This document shows, in pieces, positions 5,442-13,602 of a stretch of 16,610 bases of DNA (the stretch's first letter is position 1; each line of letters starts with the position of its first letter). Made by a program: the position numbers and the translations under genes. The notes below the pieces were generated by a model. It made no database searches. It saw only the letters and a list, made by a program, of their open reading frames with translations, and was not told where the DNA came from. The stretch is from DATEEG01 sp035525055 (GTDB taxonomy: Bacteria; Actinomycetota; Acidimicrobiia; Spongiisociales; ZC4RG35), in the NCBI GenBank assembly GCA_035525055.1, contig DATLEZ010000152.1:1-16610 (forward strand), in the 5' to 3' direction.

Positions 5442-7202
5442 ATGACTCGCCCGCCCGCCCTCGTCGTTGAGGACTACACGTTCTGGTTCCGTGCCCCAAT
5501 GGACGAGGTCGTTCCCCCCTCTCTCGAAAACGTCTCTTTCACCATCGAGCAAGGTGAGTTCGTGCTGGTGTTGGGCCGCAGCGGCTCGGGCAAAAGCACT
5601 CTCGCGCTGAACCTGGTCGGGATCTATCCCGACTACTTCGGTGGTCGCAATCAGGGAAAGGTCATGATCAACCACCCGGAACGGGGGTTGATCAATCGTC
5701 GGGAGCTGGAGCCGGGGGAGCGCTTTCAGATCGTCAACATGCTCTTTCAGAATCCTGAGGACCAGATCGTCACCCTGAGTGTCGAAGAGGAGGTGGCCTT
5801 CGCGCTAGAGAACTACCTCATGGATCCCCCCGAGATTCATCCCCGGATCGATCGAGCGCTCGACCTGGTCGGGCTCAAGGGCTTTCGGGAACGCTCCACG
5901 CTCAAGCTGTCGGGTGGGGAAAAGCAAAGAGTAGCGCTGGCAGCAATGCTCGCAATGGAGCCCAAGATCCTCATCCTCGATGAACCGACTTCAAACCTCG
6001 ACCCGGTCGGGACAGCCGACGTCCTCGAGACCATCGACCGGATCAGAGAGCATGTCGACCTGACTCTCCTCGTGATCGAACACGAGGTGGACGCCGTTTT
6101 CGACCGCGCCGACCGGATCTTGTTGGTCGACGGCAAGACCGTTCACGGTCCCCACGACCCGAGAACCTTCCTCGATCGTCACGGACTCGATGTCCGCGAT
6201 GGCCTCGGTCTTTGGATTCCTCAGGCTGTCGAGGTCGCCCTCGAGCTTCGTGACGCCGGAGTGGCGATTCCAAGGGTGCCGCTCAATGGTGACGAATTGG
6301 TCGAAGCCCTGGCACCCAACGGCCCCATGATGTCGCCGTCCGCTTCTTCGGTTGCCGCCGCTTCGACTCGAGATTCCGAACCAGCCATCGATGTGAGGGA
6401 TGTCAGTTTTTCCTACGGCGACGGAGATGTGCTCAAGGCAGTCCACTTGAAGGCATATCGAAGCGAGATGCTTGCCATCGTCGGTCAGAATGGCTCCGGA
6501 AAGTCGACGCTGGCTCAGCTCTTCAACGGCATTCTCACCCCGACCGGTGGCCAGATCCTCGTCGACGGTAAACCTACGACCGACTACAAGTTCGCCCACC
6601 TGGTCAAGCGGGTGGCCTATATCTTCCAGGTGCCGGAGAAGCAGTTCATCCGAACAACCGTCTTCGACGAGATAGCCCACGGGCTCAGGGCTCTGAAGCT
6701 GACCGATCAGGAGATCGAGGAGCGGGTGGTCTCGTTTCTCGACAGGTTGCGACTGCTCGAGGACCGCGACCGAAGCCCCTATGTCCTCAGTCACGGCCAA
6801 AAGCGCCGGCTTTCGGTGGCATGCATGGTCGCTGCCAAACCGGATGTGATCGTCCTCGACGAACCGACCTTCGGCCAGGACTACCAGCAGGCTCAGAGGC
6901 TGATGCAACTCCTTGGGAACCTTGCCGAGGAGGGGGCCGCCGTGGTGTTCATCACCCATGACATGCGTCTGGTGGCCGAGTACGCCGATCGATGCGCCGT
7001 TCTCTCGTCAGGCGAGATCGCTTTCGAAGGTAGTCCAGCCCAGCTGTTCTCATCACCCGATGTGTTGGCTCGATCCAAACTCAAGGCTCCACCGATTCAC
7101 AGCTTCTCCCAGCGACTGGTGGGTGAAGCCCTGCTCGATGCCCAAGAGTTGACTCAACGTCTCAAGGAGGCTTTCGGTGCCGAATCTCGAACTGTCGTTT
7201 AG
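5442..7202 (+). CDS. YkoD-like ECF transporter ATPase with two fused ABC domains
   Basis: The 586-residue protein carries two ABC ATPase domains. The first has Walker A GRSGSGKST (45-53), Q-loop LFQNPEDQIV (101-110), signature LSGGEKQR (156-163), Walker B ILILDEP (176-182) and switch His214. The second has Walker A GQNGSGKST (348-356), Q-loop IFQVPEKQF (394-402), signature LSHGQKRR (449-456), Walker B VIVLDEP (469-475) and His506. The second signature has His in place of Gly, so the two ATP sites may be unequal. A low-complexity linker (about 295-313) joins the halves. This corresponds to the EcfA-EcfA' pair as one chain, as in YkoD. ATG 5442 is preferred over an in-frame TTG at 5439; AAGGAG lies 4 nt upstream of the ATG, a short spacing. 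The gene overlaps the next by 26 bp. Confidence 0.92.
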   Translation: MTRPPALVVEDYTFWFRAPMDEVVPPSLENVSFTIEQGEFVLVLGRSGSGKSTLALNLVGIYPDYFGGRNQGKVMINHPERGLINRRELEPGERFQIVNMLFQNPEDQIVTLSVEEEVAFALENYLMDPPEIHPRIDRALDLVGLKGFRERSTLKLSGGEKQRVALAAMLAMEPKILILDEPTSNLDPVGTADVLETIDRIREHVDLTLLVIEHEVDAVFDRADRILLVDGKTVHGPHDPRTFLDRHGLDVRDGLGLWIPQAVEVALELRDAGVAIPRVPLNGDELVEALAPNGPMMSPSASSVAAASTRDSEPAIDVRDVSFSYGDGDVLKAVHLKAYRSEMLAIVGQNGSGKSTLAQLFNGILTPTGGQILVDGKPTTDYKFAHLVKRVAYIFQVPEKQFIRTTVFDEIAHGLRALKLTDQEIEERVVSFLDRLRLLEDRDRSPYVLSHGQKRRLSVACMVAAKPDVIVLDEPTFGQDYQQAQRLMQLLGNLAEEGAAVVFITHDMRLVAEYADRCAVLSSGEIAFEGSPAQLFSSPDVLARSKLKAPPIHSFSQRLVGEALLDAQELTQRLKEAFGAESRTVV

Positions 7203-7998
7203 GGCCGCCAGCTCCCCTTTCCACCGGATGACGCCGTCCTCGAAATTGATATTCGTCATCGCGGTTTCGTTTGTGGCGATTTTTAACACGAACATGTGGG
7301 TGGCCATCGGCCTATTCGTTTTCATGATGATCCTCGCCGCCTTCTTCACCGCAGTGCCGCTGGCGACGTACTGGACCCTGGGCAAGGTGATCCTGCCGTT
7401 CGTCATCATCCTGTTCATAGTGTTTCCGTTCTTTTACAACGGTCAGGCAACGACGGGGTCCGACGTTGTGGCTCTCAGAACACCGGTCAAAGACCTCACC
7501 TGGGCCGACATCGGGTTCGGCGCCCTCCTGGCTTTCAGGTTCATGGCTCTCGGAGTCAGCGGTTTGATCTTCGCCTTCACAACCCATCCCAGCGATCTGG
7601 TGCAAGGTCTCTCGAAGCGAGGCTGGGACTACCGACTGGTACATGCACCGGTGCTGGGACTGGTTCTCTTTCCTGCCTTTCTTGTTATGGGTCGAGAAAT
7701 TTCAATCACCCAGCGGATCCGTGACCTCGGCCAGGAGACCAACTGGTTCAAGCGGAAGTGGATCCGCTTGCGTCATCTGGCGTTCGCCATGTTGGTCCTG
7801 GGTCTTCGCAACGGACAGACCCAGGCGATGGCCCTCGATATCCGTGGGTACGGTGCACATAAGACCCGGACCTTCATGCGCCCCATGATCAAGAACCGTG
7901 CCGGCACGATCTTTGCGTGGTCGTTCTTCGCCCTCTCGGTCGTCTATCTGGTGCTGCAATGGAACCCGAACACGATGCAGTGGAACATGCAGCTGTGA
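7177..7998 (+). CDS. YkoC-like ECF transporter T-component (EcfT transmembrane subunit)
   Basis: The 273-residue membrane protein has hydrophobic helices near residues 23-60, 70-87, 112-135, 157-172, 200-211 and 245-260. It has the two cytoplasmic coupling-helix motifs of EcfT proteins: ITQRIRDLGQE (177-187) and ALDIRGYG (219-226), the latter being the family's Arg-Gly signature that contacts the ATPase. It couples ATP hydrolysis to movement of the S-component. The start is GTG 7177, with AAGGAGG at 7164-7170 inside the end of the ATPase gene. The 26-bp overlap implies translational coupling. The stop (7996-7998) overlaps the next start. Confidence 0.9.
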   Translation: MPNLELSFRAASSPFHRMTPSSKLIFVIAVSFVAIFNTNMWVAIGLFVFMMILAAFFTAVPLATYWTLGKVILPFVIILFIVFPFFYNGQATTGSDVVALRTPVKDLTWADIGFGALLAFRFMALGVSGLIFAFTTHPSDLVQGLSKRGWDYRLVHAPVLGLVLFPAFLVMGREISITQRIRDLGQETNWFKRKWIRLRHLAFAMLVLGLRNGQTQAMALDIRGYGAHKTRTFMRPMIKNRAGTIFAWSFFALSVVYLVLQWNPNTMQWNMQL

Positions 7999-9509
7999 GC
8001 GCAGGCTCTCGCGGGTCCATCATCAATCGCGGGCTGATAATCGGCGGTAAGGAGGTCGATGCCGCCGATGGGGCCATCCTCGCCGTGATCAATCCGTCCA
8101 ACGGAGAGGTGGTGGCTCATGTCGGCGCCGCTGGTGATGCCGACATCGACGCCGCCGTCACCGTCGCCCGCGAGGCCTTCGAGTCGGGGGTCTGGTCGGA
8201 AATGCCGATTTGGGACCGGGCCAAGGTCCTCAACCGGTTCTCAGACGCAATCGATGACCACATCGAGGAGCTCTTTCGACTCGAGACGCTGAACAATGGG
8301 CGGCCGATTGCCGAGACCCGTGCTCAGGTAGCGCGTTTGTCGGGGTGGTTTCGCTACAACGCCGCGCTCCTCCTCGCCGACCGCACGGACACCATCCCGA
8401 TGCCGGGGGGATATCACGTCTATACGAGCCGCTTTCCCATAGGAGTCGTCGGCATCCTCAGCTCTTTCAACCATCCGTTGATGATCGGTTCGAAAAGCCT
8501 TGCCCCGGCTCTGGCGACGGGAAACAGCGTCCTCCTCAAGCCTTCCGAACTGACCCCGCTGACGAGCCTGATCCTTGGCGACCTGGCCTTGGAGTCCGGA
8601 ATCCCGGCCGGGGTTCTCAACGTCGTTCCGGGCTTAGGCCCGGTGGCAGGCAAGTGCATCGCCGAGCATCCCGAGGTAGGGAAGGTGACGTTCACCGGAG
8701 GCACCGCCGCCGGTCGACAGGTGGCCGTGGCCGCCGCCGCTCGCTTCGCCAGGGTCACGGTCGAACTCGGGGGCAAGACGCCAGTCATCGTCTTTGATGA
8801 CGGGGACCTCAACTCTGCCGTCAGGGGAGCGGCTTTCGGGGCTTTCATCGCCGCCGGGCAGACCTGCATATGCGGCAGCCGGATCCTGGTGCAGAGCACG
8901 ATCTACGACGATTTTGTCGATCGCCTGTCCGAAGTCGCGGCGGGCATCCGCATCGGCGATCCGTCCGATCCCGCCACCCAGCTCGGGCCTGTCATCTCTG
9001 ATCGAGCTCGCCAGCGCGTCCTCTCTTACATCGACATTGCCCAGGACGAAGGTGCGGTCGTCGCTTCCGGGGGCGGAGTTCCGGTTGACGAGGCATTGGC
9101 GCGTGGGTTCTATGTCGAGCCGACTGTTCTGCGAGACGTCCGCAACGACATGCGCTGCGCCCGGGAGGAGATCTTCGGTCCCGTGACTGTCGTCATTCCA
9201 TTCGAAGACGAGGAGAATGCAATCGCCCTCGCCAACGACTCGCCCTTCGGGCTGGGTTCTGCGATCTGGACCGGCGACATCGGCCGAGCGCATCGCGTGG
9301 CCGGGCGTCTCACCCACGGCATCGTCTGGGTCAACGACCATCATCGCCTGGATCCCGCCGTGCCCTGGGGCGGGGTCCGCGAGAGCGGACTCGGGCGCGA
9401 AGGCGGCTGGGAGTCGTTCCACGAGTTCACTCACATTCGTTCGGTCACGGTCAGAACCGATCCCCGCCCGATTGACTGGTACGGCGGGGACACCGCCCGG
9501 CTCAACTAA
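7995..9509 (+). CDS. NAD(P)+-dependent aldehyde dehydrogenase
   Basis: This 504-residue member of the ALDH superfamily has the oxyanion Asn in SSFNHPL (N159), the cofactor-binding FTGGTAAGR (233-241), general base Glu in VTVELGGK (E257), the nucleophile Cys in GQTCICGSR (C291), and EEIFGPV further on. It oxidises an aldehyde to a carboxylic acid using NAD+ or NADP+. I chose the GTG at 7995 because it forms a GTGA overlap with the T-component stop and gives a normal family length. An in-frame ATG at 7959 would add 12 residues. It sits between a transporter and an alcohol dehydrogenase in one operon, so it probably acts on the aldehyde made by the next gene product from the imported compound. 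The substrate is unknown. Confidence 0.92.
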   Translation: MSAGSRGSIINRGLIIGGKEVDAADGAILAVINPSNGEVVAHVGAAGDADIDAAVTVAREAFESGVWSEMPIWDRAKVLNRFSDAIDDHIEELFRLETLNNGRPIAETRAQVARLSGWFRYNAALLLADRTDTIPMPGGYHVYTSRFPIGVVGILSSFNHPLMIGSKSLAPALATGNSVLLKPSELTPLTSLILGDLALESGIPAGVLNVVPGLGPVAGKCIAEHPEVGKVTFTGGTAAGRQVAVAAAARFARVTVELGGKTPVIVFDDGDLNSAVRGAAFGAFIAAGQTCICGSRILVQSTIYDDFVDRLSEVAAGIRIGDPSDPATQLGPVISDRARQRVLSYIDIAQDEGAVVASGGGVPVDEALARGFYVEPTVLRDVRNDMRCAREEIFGPVTVVIPFEDEENAIALANDSPFGLGSAIWTGDIGRAHRVAGRLTHGIVWVNDHHRLDPAVPWGGVRESGLGREGGWESFHEFTHIRSVTVRTDPRPIDWYGGDTARLN

Positions 9510-9520
9510 ACAGGAGCCGC

Positions 9521-10528
9521 ATGAGAGCCCTCGTCCTGGAAGCAGCCGGTTCGGCCAACGTGCGGGAGGTCCCCAAACCCGATTCTGACGGCCGCGCTGT
9601 GGTGCGGGTGGAACGGGTCGGAGTGTGTGGGACCGACGCCAGCATTTTCAAAGGCAAGATCAAGGTCGCCTATCCCCGCATCATGGGCCACGAAATGGTC
9701 GGGGTGATCGAGTCTCCGGGGCCGATGGGTCTGTTCCCGGCTGGCACCAGGGTCTTGGCCGATCCCGGCGCGGCGTGCGGGTACTGCCATCTCTGCCGGG
9801 CCGATCGCGTCAACCTGTGTCTCAATGGTGGTCTGCTCGGCCGGGACCTCGACGGGGTCTTTGCGGATTATCTGGCGGTTCCCGAGACCTTCCTGCATCC
9901 GCTGCCGGACACGGTGGCGCCCGAAGATGCACCGGTGCTGCAGGTGCTCGGAACTTGTGTACATGCCCAGACCCAGTTCTCGGTCTTCCCCGGTGACACC
10001 GCAGTGGTGATCGGGCTCGGGGTGACCGGCTTTCTTCATCTGCAACTTCTCAAGGCGAGAGGCATTACGTCGATCGTGGCGGTGACGCGGTCGGAGTGGA
10101 AGCAGGAAATGGCTCTGGGTTGGGGTGCTACTGCGGCAGTCGGCCCCGACGCCGCCAAGGCGGCCATCGCTGAAGCCAGCCAGGGGAGAGGGGCGGCAGT
10201 GGTGGTCGAGTGCGCCGGTTACGAGTCGACCCTGAGCCAAGCCATCGAACTCGCCGGCCACGGGGGGACGATCTCCGCATTCGGAACCGTCACCCATCGG
10301 GACTCCGGCCTTCCCTACTACCACCTCTATCACAAAGAGCTCACAATCCTCAACCCCCGCGCCGCCCTGCCGCGCGACTACTCCAGGGCCGTCCAACTCG
10401 TGGCTCAAGGCTCGGTCGAGCTGGCGCCGTTGGTGACCCATCGCTTGCCGATCGAGGAGGCCCCTGGCGCACTCGGGGACCTGATCAACGATCCGCTCGT
10501 CCTCAAGATCCTTTTCGAAGTGAGTTGA
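9521..10528 (+). CDS. Zinc-dependent medium-chain alcohol dehydrogenase
   Basis: The 335-residue MDR-family enzyme has catalytic zinc ligands Cys36 (VGVCGTD) and His57-Glu58 (GHEMVG). A structural-zinc lobe of four cysteines lies in CGYCHLCRADRVNLC (C86, C89, C92, C100), and the nucleotide-binding loop is VIGLGVTGF (163-171). Its nearest themes are sorbitol/threonine dehydrogenase-like MDRs that oxidise polyols or hydroxymethyl compounds. AGGAG sits just after the ALDH stop, with an 11-bp gap between the genes. With the ALDH it can take a primary alcohol to the acid in two steps. The stop overlaps the next start as TTGA. Substrate not determined. Confidence 0.92.
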   Translation: MRALVLEAAGSANVREVPKPDSDGRAVVRVERVGVCGTDASIFKGKIKVAYPRIMGHEMVGVIESPGPMGLFPAGTRVLADPGAACGYCHLCRADRVNLCLNGGLLGRDLDGVFADYLAVPETFLHPLPDTVAPEDAPVLQVLGTCVHAQTQFSVFPGDTAVVIGLGVTGFLHLQLLKARGITSIVAVTRSEWKQEMALGWGATAAVGPDAAKAAIAEASQGRGAAVVVECAGYESTLSQAIELAGHGGTISAFGTVTHRDSGLPYYHLYHKELTILNPRAALPRDYSRAVQLVAQGSVELAPLVTHRLPIEEAPGALGDLINDPLVLKILFEVS

Positions 10529-11877
10529 GCGCGTTCGATCTGGCCGTTATCGGCGGGACGCTCGTCACCCCGACCGGTCGATCCGGCGTCAATGTCTACG
10601 TCCACGACGGGACTATCGCCCTCGTCGATGAGGGAGTGCATGCCGCGACCGAGACCGTTGACGCCACCGGCCTGATGATCATGCCGGGAATGGTCGACAC
10701 CCATGTCCACCTGATGGACCCGGGCGATTCGACCCGCGAGGACTTTCCAACTGGAACCGCCGCGGCCGCGGCCAATGGCGTGACGACGATCATCGAACAC
10801 ACCCACGGCCAACCGGTGAAGACCGTGCCCGATCTGAAGGAAAAGCTCGCTCACCTCAAGACGCGTTCCCGGGTCGACTTCGGTCTGGCGGCCCACGTCT
10901 GGAAGGAACACCTCGGGGACCTCGCGGGGCTGTGGGAGGCCGGAGTCGCCTTCTTCAAGGTATTCACCTGCACCACCCACGGGGTCCCTGCCGTCGAGGG
11001 AGCGACGATGACGGCAGTGCTGACCGAAATTGCGCGGTTCGGTGGCAACTGCCTGATTCATTGCGAGGACGAATCGCTCACCGTTGAGGCGGAACGGAGG
11101 CTGCGTGAACAAGGCCGGACCGACCCGGGGCTTCTGATCGAGTGGCGCAACCGTCCGGCAGAGCAGGTGGCGGTGCAGTCGGTGGCGATTCTTGCCCGTC
11201 ACGCCGAGGCGCGGGCGACGATCGCCCACGTCAGCACGGCCGAGGTGGCGGCAATAGTGGCCTCCGCCCGCGAGTCCGGAGCCGACCTGGTTGCCGAGGC
11301 CTGTCCGCAGTATCTCGAGCTCCGAGAAGACGAAGTCTTGACCGAAGGAGCGTTGCGAAAGTTCACCCCGCCCGCCCGAATCCGGGACGATCAGGAGGAA
11401 GCGGACATGTGGGACCTCCTGCGGAACCGGGGCTTCAGCCACATCTCGACTGACCACGCCCCGTCGAACCTCGATCAGAAATCCCGGGGCAGCTTTTGGG
11501 ATGTCCACTTCGGCCTCCCCGGCCTCGACACCACTTTGCGTCTCCTGCTCGACGCGGCTGCCACCGGAAAGCTGAGCTACGAGGATGTAGTTGCTCTCTA
11601 CTCAGAGGCACCGGCCCGGCGCTACGGCCTGTTCCCCCGCAAAGGCCACCTGGGAATCGGCGCCGACGCCGACATGGTGCTGGTCGATCCAGGACAGACC
11701 TGGCTGATCGAGAACGCAGCCATCATCAGCAAGGCTGCCTGGTCCCCCTACGCGGGCCGCAGGGGAAGAGGAGCAATAGCGGCTACGTATCTGAGAGGCA
11801 AGAAGATCGCGGAAGATGGCAAGCCCTTGGATAAGTTCGAGGGCCGGTTCCTTCAGGGCGAGGGCCACACAGGTTGA
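10525..11877 (+). CDS. Cyclic amidohydrolase of the allantoinase/dihydroorotase/dihydropyrimidinase group
   Basis: The 450-residue protein has all the binuclear-metal signatures of this group: VDTHVHLMDPG (His60, His62), the carbamylated-lysine motif AFFKVFTCT (Lys145), LIHCEDES (His179), IAHVSTAE (His235) and STDHAPS (Asp310). DTHVHxxxPG and HCED favour the allantoinase/dihydroorotase branch over hydantoinases. Such enzymes reversibly open cyclic amides or ureides (dihydropyrimidines, hydantoins, allantoin). No other allantoin or pyrimidine-degradation genes are present, so I do not assign a specific substrate. The start is TTG 10525, overlapping the alcohol dehydrogenase stop as TTGA. An open frame extends upstream to 10210, but it lies inside the alcohol dehydrogenase and is not coding. 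Last gene of the operon. Confidence 0.88.
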   Translation: MSAFDLAVIGGTLVTPTGRSGVNVYVHDGTIALVDEGVHAATETVDATGLMIMPGMVDTHVHLMDPGDSTREDFPTGTAAAAANGVTTIIEHTHGQPVKTVPDLKEKLAHLKTRSRVDFGLAAHVWKEHLGDLAGLWEAGVAFFKVFTCTTHGVPAVEGATMTAVLTEIARFGGNCLIHCEDESLTVEAERRLREQGRTDPGLLIEWRNRPAEQVAVQSVAILARHAEARATIAHVSTAEVAAIVASARESGADLVAEACPQYLELREDEVLTEGALRKFTPPARIRDDQEEADMWDLLRNRGFSHISTDHAPSNLDQKSRGSFWDVHFGLPGLDTTLRLLLDAAATGKLSYEDVVALYSEAPARRYGLFPRKGHLGIGADADMVLVDPGQTWLIENAAIISKAAWSPYAGRRGRGAIAATYLRGKKIAEDGKPLDKFEGRFLQGEGHTG

Positions 11878-11936
11878 GGTTTGGTGGTCACGTTGTGGAG
11901 AGGAAGAATCAGCAAAGGCAGGGGCCCGGTCTCACG

Positions 11937-12045
11937 CAAATTTGGCGCGTGACTCCCGGCCATTTCCAAATTCGGCCTGACGCTCCCGGAACCCGGGAGT
12001 GCTGCGCCAGATTTGAGAAGAGCCGGGACTGGCCCGCCAAATTTG
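11937..12045. repeat. Four-unit palindromic repeat: two direct and two inverted 23-bp units, 30-bp pitch
   Basis: Units at 11937-11959 and 11967-11989 (plus) and at 11993-12015 and 12023-12045 (minus) share the start CAAATTTGGC (or CAAATTCGGC / CAAATCTGGC) and the end TCCCGG, with about six variable bases between. Each pair is exactly 30 bp apart and the two pairs mirror each other about position 11991. Partial similarity continues outwards to about 11921 and 12064. The array fills the gap between the convergent amidohydrolase and Rid-family genes and could fold into a cruciform or a long terminator hairpin. Confidence 0.85.
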
Positions 12046-12084
12046 CGAGCGGAGCCCGGGTCCCTCACTTTCGCTGATCGCAGA

Positions 12085-12113
12085 ACGTAGAACGCTCTTA
12101 CGTAGAACGCTCC
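12085..12113. repeat. Second copy of the ACGTAGA heptamer repeat
   Basis: ACGTAGA-ACGCTCT at 12085-12098 is repeated as ACGTAGA-ACGCTCC at 12100-12113, directly against the Rid-family stop codon (12113-12115). The same ACGTAGA and ACGCTCC units occur at 1951-1999, also just downstream of a minus-strand stop. Confidence 0.75.
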
Positions 12114-12526
12114 TACTCCAACGGCACAATCGCATCTATCTCGACCAGGAAGTCCGGATGGGCCAGCGACGCAACCACAAGGAGCGTGTTGGCAGGAGCC
12201 GGTGCCGGGAAGAACTCGGCCCTCACGTTTCCTACCGGGCCGCGATCGTCGAGATGGGTCAAGTACACAGTGGTCCGGGCAACGTGGGCCATTGACCCTC
12301 CGGCTTCTTCGATGACTCTCTTCAGATTCGTCAGGACCTGGCGAGCCTGGGCGGCGGCGTCGCCCCGTCCAACCAACTTGCCCTCTTCGTCGAGGGCGAC
12401 CTGCCCGGCGACGAACAGAATCCGGCCAGCGGCGATTATTCCGTGTGAGTAGTGACCGGCCGGGGGCGCCACGCCGGCGACCTCGACGGCAGTGCGTTCG
12501 AATTGTGCGGCCGTATCAGCCGACAT
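12113..12526 (-). CDS. Rid-family (RidA/YjgF-like) protein lacking the canonical catalytic arginine
   Basis: The 137-residue protein shows the chorismate-mutase-like Rid fold pattern: ILFVAGQVALDEEGKLVG, QVLTNLKRVIEEAG, VARTTVYLTHLDD and the C-terminal VEIDAIVPLE. Archetypal RidA deaminates reactive 2-aminoacrylate/imine intermediates using an Arg in a PARS-type motif. Here that place reads APAPANTLLVV, with Asn instead of Arg, so classical imine deaminase activity is unlikely. It probably belongs to one of the less understood Rid subgroups. ATG 12526 has GGAGG about 6-8 nt upstream and overlaps the end of the Gfo/Idh gene by 11 bp, so the two are co-translated. Rid proteins are often found in catabolic operons for N-containing compounds. 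Confidence 0.85.
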   Translation of the reverse strand: MSADTAAQFERTAVEVAGVAPPAGHYSHGIIAAGRILFVAGQVALDEEGKLVGRGDAAAQARQVLTNLKRVIEEAGGSMAHVARTTVYLTHLDDRGPVGNVRAEFFPAPAPANTLLVVASLAHPDFLVEIDAIVPLE

Positions 12527-13511
12527 CCTCGACCTCCACCGCCACACCAGTGTCGGCTGCTGTGATCGCGGCCTCCATGACTGCCACGACCCGCAACCCC
12601 TCGAGTCCGCCTGTCTCGGGTTTGGTGGTGCCCAGGATGCTTGCGGCAAACTCGTGCAGTTGATCGGCCACCGTGTCGAGGGAGTCGATCGGCACCGAGT
12701 TCGGTTCCTTGTCGGAGAGCTCCTGAACCATGAGGCGCTTGCCGTCGACCTCGTTCCACACTGACCGTTCTGTTCCCATGACACCGATGCGCTGGATCGA
12801 CGGAGTTACGTAACTCGTCACGAGACTCCCGACGACACCGTTTTGGAACTCGATCGCCAGCACGGTGGCGTCGTCGAGATCGGTCCTTTTCAGGAGGCGA
12901 TTGCTCCGCGCCGACACCGATTTGATCGGTCCTATGAGCCAGAGCATGCTGTCTATCTGGTGCACCCCCATGCCCGTCATCCCCGACAGCGGGCTTTCGG
13001 ATCGGCTGGCGCGCCAATGGGCAGGATCGAGGGCGAGACCCCGCCCCCCAGCATGATTGGCCTCGATCGCCACCACCAGCCCCATATCGCCGTTGTCGAT
13101 CATCTCCTTGATCCGACGATTGGCCGGTTGACGCCGGCGGTTGTGACCGACTTGGAGAACGACTCCGGCCTCGGATGCGGCCTTGACCGCCCGACGACCG
13201 TCCTCAACGGTCAGCGTGAACGGCTTCTCCACAAAGATGTGCTTGCCGGCGGACGCCGCCTGAACCGTCAGATCGCCGTGGCTCGAGTGCGAGGTGGCCA
13301 GGATCACACCGTCGATGTCTGGATCCGACAGCAGACCTTCATAGGAGGTGGCAGCCTTCATCCCGTGTTGAGCCGCGAACTCATCGCGGGACGCCGCCGT
13401 CCGTGCAAAACAGGCAGTGACGTCGGCGATCCCGGTGCTGCGAACTCCCTTCACCAGTTCCGCCCCCCACCAACCGAGTCCAACCACCGCCAGGTTCACC
13501 TGGTCGGCCAT
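12516..13511 (-). CDS. Gfo/Idh/MocA-family NAD(P)-dependent oxidoreductase
   Basis: The 331-residue protein has the N-terminal Rossmann motif VVGLGWWGAELV (9-20) and the family signature FVEKPFTL (93-100), where the EKP lysine is catalytic. It also has the C-terminal substrate-domain motif GMGVHQIDSMLWL, with the conserved Asp/His pair. Members oxidise or reduce sugars, inositols and related hydroxy compounds with NAD(P)(H). ATG 13511 has AGGAGG 5 nt upstream. An open frame extends far upstream to 13952, but it runs antisense through the divergent dehydrogenase and is not coding. First gene of a two-gene minus-strand operon with the Rid-family protein. Confidence 0.9.
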   Translation of the reverse strand: MADQVNLAVVGLGWWGAELVKGVRSTGIADVTACFARTAASRDEFAAQHGMKAATSYEGLLSDPDIDGVILATSHSSHGDLTVQAASAGKHIFVEKPFTLTVEDGRRAVKAASEAGVVLQVGHNRRRQPANRRIKEMIDNGDMGLVVAIEANHAGGRGLALDPAHWRASRSESPLSGMTGMGVHQIDSMLWLIGPIKSVSARSNRLLKRTDLDDATVLAIEFQNGVVGSLVTSYVTPSIQRIGVMGTERSVWNEVDGKRLMVQELSDKEPNSVPIDSLDTVADQLHEFAASILGTTKPETGGLEGLRVVAVMEAAITAADTGVAVEVEDVG

Positions 13512-13542
13512 GGCATCCTCCTCTGAATAGATTCCCTGCAAA

Positions 13543-13559
13543 ATACACGGTTGCTGTAT
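13543..13559. promoter_or_regulatory. ATACA-N7-TGTAT inverted repeat in a divergent promoter region (candidate operator)
   Basis: ATACA (13543-13547) and TGTAT (13555-13559) are symmetrical halves spaced by 7 bp in the 91-bp gap between the divergent Gfo/Idh and beta-hydroxyacid dehydrogenase genes. The TGTAT half also occurs in the GntR promoter site at 3730-3734, so one regulator could bind both. This is weak evidence, as the halves are short. Confidence 0.3.
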
Positions 13560-13602
13560 CCCAGATTCCGGAGACCCGGATATCGCTACAAAGGAAGACG
13601 GA

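Noticed and set aside
5991..6959. 322-codon minus-strand open frame
   Set aside because: It is antisense to the double ATPase and reflects high-GC codon bias; no domain is visible.
10210..11877. Longer 555-residue form of the amidohydrolase
   Set aside because: The extra part lies within the alcohol dehydrogenase coding sequence in another frame and is Arg/Pro-rich; the family N-terminus begins after TTG 10525.
11937..12045. CRISPR array from the regular 23-bp units
   Set aside because: There are only four units, two are inverted, the intervals of 3-7 bp are too short for spacers, and no cas gene is nearby.
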